A stretch of 64,000 bases of DNA. It comes from Tipula vernalis. Taxonomy: Eukaryota > Arthropoda > Insecta > Diptera > Tipulidae. Below the pieces are notes generated by a model that saw only the letters and a program-made list of their open reading frames with translations, did no database searches and was not told where the DNA came from. Of the stretch, positions 45,826-56,604 are shown piece by piece. The stretch lies in NCBI GenBank assembly GCA_958295665.1, contig OY282558.1, forward strand, positions 17,173,409-17,237,408, written 5' to 3'. Numbering within the stretch: position 1 is the first letter of the stretch; each line of letters begins with the position of its first letter. The position numbers were made by a program, and so were the translations under genes.

Positions 45826-48800
45826 ACTCTGATACAATTTTTTTTGTGATTTGAGATAAGGTATAGACAAAGAATAAAAACAATTACAGTAAAAAGAAAC
45901 CTTATTTTTTAATACATCATAGGGAGTAATGCACTACAGAAGTAGCATGATATAATGAACAGGGATGACCTCTAAACTTGACCCATATATTTACATGCCT
46001 CGAAAATTAGGTATTTCAGCCAAAAGCTATTTAAACTAAAAGTTATTTGGCTCAAGATAAACTAACTTTCTTTTGGGCCACTTTCGAGGCCAAGTTAAGT
46101 GAAATTAACTCGAAAACAGCATACTACTCCCATATTGAACTACTCCCGATAAAGTATTAAGAAACTTAGGTACCTTTTTTTTATTTTTTGTCTGGTTCAT
46201 CTCAATAATAGGACATATAATTAAATAATTTTAATGACCTTGAAATGACCTACAAAGGAACTTTTTGACGAAATCTTATGTTAAAAGCGAGAAACTTTAA
46301 CTGAAACGTATTTAGTTGGTTGGTCTATAAAAAGAAAACAAAGTTGAACATTTTGGCCAGTTCAAGATCATCCAATATAATTTAGTTATGTGTCCCCTCA
46401 AAAAACCAACAACTGTTGTTCTGTTGTAATGAAATATTTTTTATCGAGATGAATTAAAGGGCAAATTGCTTCTGTGGATGTCATCCATAATCTAATTATC
46501 CGTTTTTTGTTAAAATCGTAGTTTTGTCGTTCAATTTAACTCTAATCAGCATCCGTAGGTTAATTAAAAAATCTGAAAATATCTAATTTCAATAATCTAA
46601 CCCAACGCAACGCTTAATTCTATCCAAACAAAATTCGAACAATACGGAAAATATATAATACTTGCTTAATACCTCATGTATGCTTAATACCTCATGTACA
46701 TACATATGTATACTATACATACATATATTACACTTCAAACAAATTTCGAATAAGATTATAAACCTCGAAAATCACATAAAATATCGAAAATATCGATGTA
46801 AGTCAGCAACATCTCGAATAATCCCTATTTAGAGAATTCCAATATACATAGGTAAATAAAACCTTATTGAAAAAAATGTTGAGATATTTCGCATTCATAC
46901 CTAATTGCATTTTCCTACAACTGCGTCTTTGTAAATTGAGTTCTCGAAAGCCGTAGCTGTAAAAACGAGAGATACATAACCAGTACTCAGATGTTACCCG
47001 AGAAGGTGAAATTGAAATGTGGATGGATTACAATAGCTGGCAACTTGCTTATTGATTCTATTTCTTTTGAGAAATTACTTTTTTCACGAAATTTAGTAAA
47101 TATCTCAAAATACATTTTAGTCTTGAAAAATTTATATTAACTGGTTAACTTAAACCTTTTGTGATTTCCGTCTCTTTTAAATCATTTCCGCAGGAATGTT
47201 TTCAGACATTAGAAAACAAAATCAAAACATGGTAATATTTGCGATTCAGAAGACTGAACAGTCGGAAAAAGTCATGAAATTTTCATACTAGAGAAAGACT
47301 TCTTGCCAGCACTACAATTCAAGTTTGGTAGATTTGCGATAGTTCAAAAACAAATCCATTGAATTTCCGAGGAATTCTTAATTTTGAAAATGAGCGTCCT
47401 CAAAAAATGGGCAAAAATCGCCGAGTATTTCGTTTTATAATAGTCATTGCAACGTCACATTGGAGTATAATATTTGAAATCTCGAACAATATCAAAAACT
47501 CTATAAAATTTCTAGTAATATCTATTATATAACGATTATTGGCAAACTAAACACTGTAACACCGCGCAACTTTAAATTGTTGGAAAAGTCTAAACTAAAT
47601 TCGAATATTATATTAAAGGTACTACCTGTTACAACCACAATCCTAAATATTTCAACGTCATGAGATGATGCAATTCAACGCCTAAGATCGAAAAATCACA
47701 GACTGTGAATCGCTTGTCTCGAAGCTCCTAACTCGAAATGCATGATATATTGAAACGACAACCAACGGTAACCAGCCGCAGGTGAAATTTAAATGGATAT
47801 TTTTTTCACAAAATTTAATAAACTGGGTAAGGTTCATTTGGTGCCATCTATGCAACTTGGGTGCACTTTTCATTCATGTGTAGCTTCACCTCTGTGAAAA
47901 GCTTCACAGAGGTTGCGTTCTTTTTTACTGCTTGTTTGTGGATTTTCTCTCCACGAACTACCAATATATGTTTGGTTACGCTACCACATATGGAATTTCA
48001 GCCGAATTCATAATTTGGAGATAGTCAATTTTCCAGCTAAATTTAAATAGATGCCTAAGGCATTCATTGGAATCGTTCTATCTTTGGAAATTACCTTACA
48101 AATATTTCTGCTTTTCTGTGTAGATTAGTGGTAGGGTAACAAATTTCTGGTCGCTTCTTTTAAATATACTCGTCGATACTTCCCTATGTTGTTCTCTGGT
48201 CAAGCCAATACCTGGCGCCATTCGAATTTCTAACAATGAGCAAGATTGAACGATTTTCCGGATTTACAATTTACGTCATTAGTATTAAAAAAAATCTAGC
48301 ATTATTGATATTTCTTCTAAGCTCCTTATGATGTAGAAAATGAACGATACCAATCCAAACCGCAAAATTCGATTGCAAAACAAAAATTAACCCTTAATAT
48401 ACCTACCTACATAAAGTTGGAAATTTATTCAAAACGAAAAGAAACTATCAAGATTTAATTTTTTTTTTTATTTTTTTTATTTAATTCCATTTTAATAAAT
48501 TCTTATGAATTGCAATAAAGCAATATTTTATTCAAGAATTTTTTCAGTTTTTTTTTATCTGATTGAAATTTATTAAAATAATGATGTTGCTGCTTCTTAT
48601 GCTGTATATATTCCTTCTTTTAATCTTTGTAATACACGAGCAATTTTTTTTCGCTTTTTCCTTCGTTTATAATCATACCAAGCCAGAAGAGGAATGATGA
48701 CGACGACGATGATAATAATGATGATGATGGAAAATGACTCAAATCGAACATTTCTTCTGTTTATTATTTGATTTCGCGATTTTTTGTGTTTTTTTTTTTG

Positions 48801-49947
48801 TTGTCATTATTTCCAATAAATTATGAGATAAGTATAACAAAAAAAAAATTAGCTGCTGCTCTAGATGGCACAGCATATTATGTAAGGCTCCTGTGTAATG
48901 TAGCTACACAAGCAGCAGACACTAAATATTTATTTATATAATTTGAATTTTCATAGCGTTCGTAATAATAATCATAAAAATTATCATAATCATTACTACC
49001 GTTATTATGATTATTATTATTGAAATTTAATGGAAAATTGAGTAAGCTAAAAAAGAAAATCTTCAATTGAAGAAAAAAAAATTTAATTTCGAAAAGTTGT
49101 AAAAGTTCAAAAACATTATACAAAAGCACAGAGAAAACCAGTTTATTTATATTAAATTAAAAAATAAAAATTTTCGAAGAAAAGCATTGAACACAAATGT
49201 GCTTTCCTTAATAGGATTAATTTCTTATTTCTGCCGATTTTGTGTTTTGTGCTAATCTTACAATTTTGTTTTTATTTGTTATCTCAATACAATTTAATAT
49301 TTCAGTTCCTATTGTTCATTAATTCAAAATAACATTGCTAGTATTGACGTTAGTATTTTATTATATAGCGAATATATTCCGATATAACAAAATTTAAAAC
49401 GCATCCGCAAAATACCTAGTCAGTTGGTTAAATTTACAATATATTATTTAATTGTTCTAGTTCAGCCACAAATATGATTGCGTTATCTACTTTTGGTTGC
49501 TTTTTTTCCGCTGTCGGCAAATTAATCATCCTGTATATTATTTTGTTAATTGCTTTACTCTCTCTCAAATTTTTTCGATAACGCGTGCAGTTTTAATATT
49601 GGTCTCTGTATTGATCATTAAGAAAAAATTTGAAAGTTTTTGTGTTAATTATTTAATTTGTGAAGCTACTCGGCGATACTGGATTAGTGTTAAATTTCTT
49701 CCAAAACATTTGGTAGCAGTGCGTAGTTAACTTAGTTTTTATAATTGATTTTTTTGGTTGATAAATAATTTAAGTGCCTTTATTTATCTCGTTTAAGTTG
49801 TACGAAAAAGTACTGCTGCCTGTACAAGTTAATAACTCGTTATTTCACGGCATATTATACACATGCGATATACTGTACAGTAAGTGATTTTTCTGTGGGC
49901 TTCGGTAACTCAATAATACAGTGTATCTACTATACAAGTTGAGGAAA
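45826..49947. other. 4.1-kb AT-rich intergenic DNA, no gene seen
   Basis: Contains a short direct duplication near 46665-46700 (TGCTTAATACCTCATGTA twice), a GAT/GAC triplet tract near 48693-48735 and poly-A/T runs. The open frames are A/T-driven. No motif or retroelement relic was recognised. Confidence 0.45.
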
Positions 49948-50061
49948 AAGTATGGAGACCCCTAGAAATCACGCGGAGTTCGGTCATAAAAAACAAAAAT
50001 TAACGAGGTTAAATCTTAGGTAGTTTTCAACAAGGAATTCAATGGTTACCTTAAATGTCAC
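49948..50061 (+). repeat. Outer half of the left arm of an inverted repeat interrupted by Gypsy-2
   Basis: Matches the reverse complement of the right arm near 55590-55705 (GACCCCTAGAAATC..GGAGTTCGGT and TTTTCAACAAGGAATTCAAT). The arm continues on the other side of the Gypsy insertion at 55211-55325. Confidence 0.7.
50057..50061. other. Target-site duplication of Gypsy-2, left copy
   Basis: GTCAC here and GTCAC at 55211-55215 flank the element exactly. Confidence 0.9.
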
Positions 50062-50269
50062 TGTTGTATATTGGAATCGTAACTACGATACAGTAAATGA
50101 AACACCAGCTTCAAGTATGAGAACAAGACTGAAGTTTATTATTAAAAATATCATAATCGTAGGCTATGTATCAATACCGATTCATAGGCCATGTACAATA
50201 CGAATAGGCTTTATATAAATAGGTCATGTACAAATAAGTATGTAAATAAGTGTTATCATGTACATAACA
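50062..50269 (-). repeat. Gypsy-2 3' LTR
   Basis: 208 bp, nearly identical to 55004-55210. On the minus strand it is preceded by a polypurine tract (AGAAGAAGGAAAA, 50270-50282). Confidence 0.95.
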
Positions 50270-50350
50270 TTTTCCTTCTTCTAATAAAAATTCAGTTTCA
50301 AAATTTAATAATTATACAAAATTTTAAGGCTTAAATTTAAACAAAACCGT

Positions 50351-51448
50351 TTAATAGTGCAATCTTTCAGGAGGTCTTCGTATTCTGGCTGAACGTCGTA
50401 GTTCCACTTCGTGATTGCTTAGAGACGGATTGTCTTCTCCGTTGACTGCGTAATTTTCAGTTGGTAGTATAGATTTTCTGGTACTGGTTGGTTGTTGCAA
50501 TTGCGATGTTGTATTTTCATTCTCCTCTGAGGGGTGTAGTACTGTAGATGAATTCATAGAAGACGGCTGTAAATAGTTACCCGTTCCACCAGGCAAAGCA
50601 CGTGGCCGTAATTGTCGTTGGTGTACTATTCTCAGTTTGCCTTCGTACGTGATGATATATCGATTCCAACTGATAGGCTTCTCGACTGTAGCGGACTCCC
50701 AAAATGGTTTGTTAAGCTTTACCCACACGGGGTCTTTAGATTCGAATATTTTTGAGGGAAACGTCAAATTTGTCGGGCCGGATATAATCTGTGAATCTCC
50801 GTAATTCCGTAATAATTGACTTAATAACGTTCTAGGCGAATACTTAGGTAGAAATTCCGCCGGACTTTTTGAAGTACTCGGTGTCGGTGTGGTGCGGTAT
50901 GTAAACAAGAAACTCTGAATGTGTTTCTTCAAATCGGCTTTAGTTGATTTTAAATCTCCCCATGACTTCTTGAAGTTTTGCTTTACTGTCTGAACCGCTC
51001 GTTCTACCATTCCGTTAGCTTGTGGTAAATATGGTGGACTCTTCATTGGCTCAATTCCATTACACCTTAAAAACTTTAAAAATCGTTCGGACGAAAACGG
51101 CGGACCATTGTCCGTTACTAACTGATGTGGTATACCAAAATAGCTAAAGGATTGTCTCAATTTATCAATAACATCCACTGCTGCTGTTGCTTCCATTACG
51201 TGCAAATCAATCCACTTTGATGTTGAGTCGATCAGTAAAAGAAACGTAGTATCATTGAAGTAGAAGGAATCGGCGTGTAGTCTGGTCCAAGGACGTTGTA
51301 ATTTTGGCCAGCCTAAGTATGTTTCGTCCATTTTGTTGTTTGTTTGGAAGCGTTGGCACGGCTCACATTCACGCACCAATTCCTCGATTTCTTGATTTAG
51401 ACCTGGCCACCATAGCGTAGACCTAGCCAATAGTTTCATCTTGACCAT
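50351..51448 (-). pseudogene. Gypsy-2 integrase, main part
   Basis: The frame starts at M-V-K-M-K-L-L-A-R, just after the point where a solo LTR separates it from its N-terminus. It carries the second half of the HHCC zinc finger (C-E-P-C), the catalytic Asp residues in L-H-A-D-S and V-T-D-N-G-P-P-F, and Glu in N-G-M-V-E-R, then a C-terminal tail ending R-R-S-A-R-I-R-R-P-P-E-R-L. The core motifs are complete, but the His pair is on the other side of the 523-bp insertion (51970-52233). Confidence 0.88.
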
Positions 51449-51462
51449 GCCAGGGTGGTTTT

Positions 51463-51985
51463 TGTCGATATACGCTTGTGAACAAGCACGAAAAACTGAT
51501 TCCGGAGAATCCGAAATAAAAAAATAAAAAGCACTCGTGTTAATTTTTACACTATATATATATGTATGTATATTTTACAAAAATAACTTAATTATTATAA
51601 AAGCTACGTTGGTAGCATACAATTTATTCGTATTGTTTTTACGGCCGTTTTTGAATATTTTCTTTTATTTATTTTGGTGTTCGTAACCATAAGAACGATG
51701 CAAAATCTTTTTTAACAATGGTTGTGTTTTTTAGCTGTCACAAATAAAAAAAACCGCGAAAGAAGCTGGGTTCATGTCCTTTCTTTTCTTGTTTTGTGTT
51801 TGTTCGTTATGTTGGTAAGCTTGCAATTGAATAGGTGCATTCTGTTTGTTACGAATGTGTTCGCGTGAGAATAGTTTTGATTGTTTATGTAAAACTGTGG
51901 CGGTGAGTAAATGTAGGAATTAATGAATGATTGAATCGTTGAGTGTAAGAAATGAGTGAATGAAAGAAATTAGTGAGCCGCTACA
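51463..51985. mobile_element. Solo LTR (TGT...ACA, 523 bp) nested in Gypsy-2 integrase
   Basis: Sequence from TGTCGATATACG to GCCGCTACA interrupts the integrase between its zinc-finger His and Cys pairs. TTTT occurs on both sides (51459-51462 and 51986-51989), a plausible 4-bp target duplication. It has no internal coding region. TG...CA ends and a short duplication fit an LTR, most likely BEL-type; the orientation is unresolved. Confidence 0.75.
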
Positions 51986-53438
51986 TTTTCGTGTAGAAGT
52001 TTCAATACATGATGTCTTAGAGCAGTCGGTATGACAACTCGGTTACCCCAAACAATACATCCTTTTTCTACCGTCAATTCGAAACGTCGAACAAAATATG
52101 GTTTCCAATGAGGGTCTTCGCAAGAATTAGACCAACCATTAGTTATTGTTGTTACTAGTCTCGACATTAATAGTTCCAAATTAGTGTTTTTAGCAACATC
52201 TTCCGCTGATATTGGCAATTCCTCACAATCCATTAACAGATTGATAAGACTAGTTGTAATGTCGATACTTGTGAAGATGGCAGCGCTAAACGCGACAACG
52301 CGTCAGCTACCGAATTTTCTCGGCCTCGTTTATAACTAATGGAGTAGTTATATGCCGATAAAATTATAGCCCAACGATGTAACCTGGATGCAGCTGTTAT
52401 TGAAATGCCTTTCCGTTGGTTGAAAATACTAATCAAAGGCTAATGATCAGTATAAATTACAAAGGACCTGCCAAGTAGAAATTTATTAAATTTTTTTAAG
52501 CCAAAAATTATACTTAACGCCTCTTTTTCCAGTTGCGAATACTTTCGCTCAGCTTCCGACAACGTTGCTGAAGCAAATATTACGGGCTGCTCCACTTTGT
52601 TGCACATTTGGCTTAAGACAGATCCTACACCTGTAGAACTTGCGTCACATGACAGGAACAGTTGCTTTGTAGGGTCATAATGTACCAATAAACTTTTTTC
52701 GGGGATAATTGCTTTCGATAACTCAAACGCCTGCTGACTTTCCGCACCCCATATAAAATCTACGTCTTTTTGAGTAAGACGGTACAGTGATGTCAACACA
52801 TCTGCTTGCATTGGTGCAAATTTTCTATAATAGTTGACCAATCCTAAATAGGATTTCAACTCGGTGATGTTGGTAGGTGTTGGCGCTTCTTTGATAGCCA
52901 CCACTTTCTTCGGGCACGGTTGCACTCCGTCTTTGTTGATCACATGACCTAAATATTCCACACTAGGCTGATAGAATAAACACTTGTTCAAATTTACTCG
53001 TACGTTAAAGTTCGAAAGACGCTCCAAGACCTTTTCCGTATTGGCAGCACATTCTTCCATAGTACAACCCGTTATAATTACGTTATCTAAGTAGCAAAAC
53101 GTTCGAGGCACTCCGTTTAAAATTTGGTCCATTGTGCGCTGGAAAATATCAGGAGCCGATGATATACCAAATGTTAAACGGTTAAAACGGAACAATCCCA
53201 AATGCGTGTTGATTGTAAATAATGGTTTCGGCTTTTCATCAATCTCCAATTGCTGGTAGGCTCCGGACAAATCCAATACTGTAAATCTTTGACCTCCCGT
53301 TAAACTAGCTAGAATGTCATCACATTGTGGTAATGGATACGAATCGTTATTTATAACCCGATTAACTGTTGTTTTAAAGTCAACACTAATACGTAAACAG
53401 CCGTCTTTCTTCAACGTTGTAACAATTGGACTGGCCAT
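51970..53438 (-). pseudogene. Gypsy-2 reverse transcriptase, RNase H and integrase N-terminus, broken
   Basis: Frame 52440-53438 is a Ty3-type RT with V-D-F-K-T-T-V-N, L-D-L-S-G-A-Y-Q-Q-L, F-N-R-L-T-F-G-I and an active site reading F-C-Y-L-D-N rather than Y-L-D-D. It continues into RNase H (L-S-C-D-A-S, Y-T-D-H) and a stop at about 52440. The RNase H end (V-A-D-A-L-S-R) is in 52233-52436, which stops again. The integrase N-terminus with R-H-H-V-L-K-L-L-H-E is in 51970-52233. Loss of the second active-site Asp alone should abolish RT activity. Confidence 0.88.
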
Positions 53439-54886
53439 TCACTTGTATGTACAGGGAATATTGTACCATTAGCTTGCATTTTTCGAAGTTCCTCCTCCAC
53501 TTTTGATCGGAGTGAATATGGTACAGTATACGGCTTGCAGAACACCGGCATCCAATTATCTTTCAATTCAATTGTTGCTTTGTGCAATTTAATTGACAAA
53601 TTTTCTTCTGAAAACACATTTGGAAATTTGACCTTGTACGAGTCTACAAGTACTTGAAGGTCATTGTCGCCGTTGCTTTTCACATCCACGTGGCTCACCA
53701 TGAATTGTTGTTCCCACTTCGGAAAGAGTACGCTTAACCAAGTACGCCCCAATAACGGTACAAATTGTTTGTCTGTTTTCACTACAATCAATTCTAATGC
53801 ATGATTTTTATTTCGATGATTTACATTGACTACTGTAAATCCATCAACCGCTATTGTTTCTCCACTCACGGTTTTCAAACTATTATGTGGCTGTAGATGT
53901 AACACTCCAAAAATCTTCTGAAACGTCGACGCACAAATAACGGTTCCACAGGCTCCAGTATCCACTTCAAAACGAAGGTCGATATTATTTACCGATAAAA
54001 CTATAAACACCGGTTTAGTTTTATTACCGTTTATCTGATAAATATACCCTAACACGTCATCATCCGAACTTTTATCACCCGGTATTTCATCTTTAACCTG
54101 ATGAACCGACCGATTTGCGTGACACATTTTAGCTGTATGACCCCTTCGCTTGCACTTGAAACATGACCACTTGATTGCTGGGCATTCTTCCCCGTTATGT
54201 ACTTTGCCACACCTCGAACACGCTTTATTATTTTCGTTATTTTTATAACCTTTCATACTTGAAGCTTGCTTTGTTGTTGTCGATTGTTTCACGTTTGTAT
54301 TTCTCACTTGATTTCTCTTATTAAACTGTATATATGAATTTTCCGTTTCTGTATGAAAATGTTTTGTTTCACTCGCAGCTAATTCCATACTTAATGCCTT
54401 AGTACATGCATTTTCAAACGAGATATCACTTTCCACTAAACGGTTTTGGAGAGCACTACTACATAAACCACCAATAAACCGATCCCGTAGCGCGTCATTT
54501 AGAAATGTACCAAACTCACATGTACGCGCCATTCTTTTCAATTCCATGATGTAATCGCCAATTGTTTCTGTTGCTTTTTGTTCCCGTTTATTAAATTTAG
54601 AACGTTCCAAAACAACCAATTTTTTTGGATTATAATGTTGTTTAAGCAACTCTACGCACTCGTTATAGGATTTTTCTGCGGGCGAGTTAGGTGTACACAG
54701 GTTTTTTAAAGTAATAGAAGCATCCGCACCAATAGAAGTAAGAAAAAACGGTAACTTGGTTTCCGCAGTTATTACTGTTTTATTAATCTTAATTAATTCG
54801 GAAAATCGTTCCATATACGTTTCGAAATCGCACTTTGATTTATCAAAGCATTCAATTGAACCAATAAATGCACTTTGGTTTGCCAT
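53411..54886 (-). pseudogene. Gypsy-2 Gag-protease
   Basis: Probable start M-A-N-Q-S-A at 54886; the open frame extends 20 codons further without similarity. It has a Gag helical part (D-Y-I-M-E-L-K-R-M-A, L-R-D-R-F-I-G-G), two CCHC-type knuckles (C-S-R-C-G-K-V-H and C-F-K-C-K-R-R-G-H-T-A-K-M-C), a retropepsin (F-E-V-D-T-G-A-C-G-T, with L-G-R-T-W-L), then the beginning of RT (K-P-Y-T-V-P-Y-S-L-R). A frameshift near 53411-53438 separates it from the RT frame. The rest of this section of the protein is open. Confidence 0.88.
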
Positions 54887-54989
54887 AATATTCACGAAAA
54901 AAAAATTACTCTCACTTAAAAAAATATATACATATATAGCCAACACGCGTGCGTTTTAACAAAACACAAAAAAAAAAATTATGTTTACC

Positions 54990-55003
54990 GCTTCGTCGCC
55001 AAA
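54990..55003 (-). other. Candidate primer-binding site of Gypsy-2
   Basis: Directly inside the 5' LTR, the minus strand reads TTTGGCGACGAAGCGG. TGGCGAC pairs with a CCA-ended tRNA 3' terminus. The tRNA identity cannot be set from this alone. Confidence 0.5.
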
Positions 55004-55210
55004 TGTTGTATATTGGAATCGTAACTACGATACAGTAAATGAAACACCAGCTTCAAGTATGAGAACAAGACTGAAGTTTATTATTAAAAATATCATAATC
55101 GTAGGCTATGTATCAATACCGATTCATAGGCCATGTACAATACGAATAGGCTTTATATAAATAGGTCATGTACAAATAAGTATGTAAATAGTGTGATCAT
55201 GTACATAACA
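55004..55210 (-). repeat. Gypsy-2 5' LTR
   Basis: 207 bp, partner of 50062-50269. Confidence 0.95.
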
Positions 55211-55325
55211 GTCACCTTGCAATATCACCTTAAATGAAATCCTTATTTTTGACATTGGATTCTAAAAGTGTGGGAAATTTTATGTCCGAACATGTATTTT
55301 CAACCATGACATCCCAAGGTTATCT
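55211..55325 (+). repeat. Inner half of the interrupted left inverted-repeat arm
   Basis: Begins with the GTCAC target duplication. It matches the reverse complement of about 55470-55590 (GACATTGGATTCTAAAA, GTGGGAAATTTTATGTCCGA, ACCATGACATCCCA). Confidence 0.7.
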
Positions 55326-55469
55326 TTAGGAATATATTTTAGTTATAATGCTTTTGATTTGCTATACGAATTTAAAACAAAAAAATAAAAAATAAATTCC
55401 TCGTTTTTAAAATTATAGTTTTTAATTTTTTTAATTTTCATAGCAACCAATTTAAATATATACCTTCAA

Positions 55470-55705
55470 GTGACATCCCAATCATGGAAAATACATATTC
55501 AAACGTAAAATTTTCCACTTTTTTAGAATCCGATATCAGAAATAGGGGTTGCCATTACAAAAATGACATTGACCTCATAATGACCTTGAAGAAGGTCACA
55601 ACCAAAATCACCATTGAATTCCTTGTTGAAAATTACTTAAAATCCAACTTTTTTAATTATTTTTTACCGAACTCCACGAGATTTCTAGGGGTTCCCACGT
55701 ACATA
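55470..55705 (-). repeat. Right arm of the inverted repeat
   Basis: Imperfect reverse complement of the two left-arm halves, which are separated by Gypsy-2. The arm-to-arm spacer is about 145 bp of A/T-rich DNA. The plus-strand open frame at 55484-55864 falls in this repeat and is not considered a gene. Confidence 0.7.
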
Positions 55706-56042
55706 TGTGAAGTTAGCCAGAAATTTCTATCCCGAAAAGGCGTTTTCAAACTAAGTGTGTCTTTGCTAAATTATATGGATATTTCACGTATGAGACGTAA
55801 AGTTTGCCAGAAATTTTCATCCAGAAAAAAATATATGGTAACCAATTCAGCGATTTTTTTTTGATAATTAAAAAAATTAAATGACATTAAACACGAATAA
55901 ATACACAAAATAAAAATCATTCAAGTTGCTAAAGACTTATTTTGTAATAGTTATACATATGTTTTTTAATTAAAGCCAATTTATATTTACAATGTTAGCT
56001 ACTCGCTTTAGGAGCGTCATCATCCTTATTATATGCTGTATG
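55706..56042. other. Intergenic gap
   Basis: Holds two related strings, AGCCAGAAATTTCTATCC and TGCCAGAAATTTTCATCC, about 90 bp apart. No gene. Confidence 0.35.
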
Positions 56043-56604
56043 GAACCTGTATGGACGGCACCCTACAAGACTAGGAAAGGACAAGGATGTAAATCGAAGG
56101 CGGTGCTTTTAGACAGGTTTGCCTCTGTTCGGGACTAGGTGACACCTAGTGTGTAATAGAATAAGTAAAATGAATAGCTGAATATTTTGAGAATAAGAGA
56201 ATAATTTATATAAAGTGATTTTGTGAATTTTTACTTATCATTTTTACTTTTTATTTTACACTAAAACACTTTTTAATTCCTTTTCCTCTCGAGAGTTCAT
56301 GACTTTTCCAGTACTAATAGTGTAGAAACATTTAGAACTGTTTTATCATGGAAATTTCCATTTAGTACAGTAAAACATTCAGCTATTCATTTAACTTATT
56401 CTATTACACACTAGGTGTCACCATCACATTATTTTATTTGTAAAGCTCCTCGACCATAGCGGTTTAATGTTTATTTCCTTAAAAACAACTTATTTGCCAA
56501 AAATGTTAAGAAACAATTTAGCCCAATAAATTTAATTACCAATCAACATGTAATTGTACCCCGACTGTCCCTGGTTTTGAACTATGTAATAAGATGCTTG
56601 AATT
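56043..56604 (-). mobile_element. Non-autonomous foldback element, copy 2
   Basis: Inverted relative to copy 1 at 31379-32273, and shorter. The outer segments match in swapped order: 56043-56140 with 32150-32273 and 56440-56604 with 31379-31560, both as reverse complements. The central hairpin strings GGTGACACCTAGTGTGTAAT and CACTATTAGTACTGG are shared. Part of one inner arm is missing. Confidence 0.75.

Larger units (their letters stand above)
50062..55210 (-). mobile_element. Gypsy-2: Ty3/Gypsy LTR retrotransposon with both LTRs and 5-bp target duplication
   Basis: LTRs 50062-50269 and 55004-55210 differ by one indel and one substitution by eye. They start TGTTGTATATTGG and end CATAACA. 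The GTCAC target duplication flanks the element. On the minus strand the order is gag-CCHC, protease, RT, RNase H, integrase. The coding region has a frameshift, in-frame stops, an altered RT active site and a solo LTR inserted in the integrase, so it is not autonomous despite the young LTRs. Confidence 0.95.

Noticed and set aside
55484..55864. 126-codon frame
   Set aside because: It overlaps the right arm of an inverted repeat and has no family motif or splice context.
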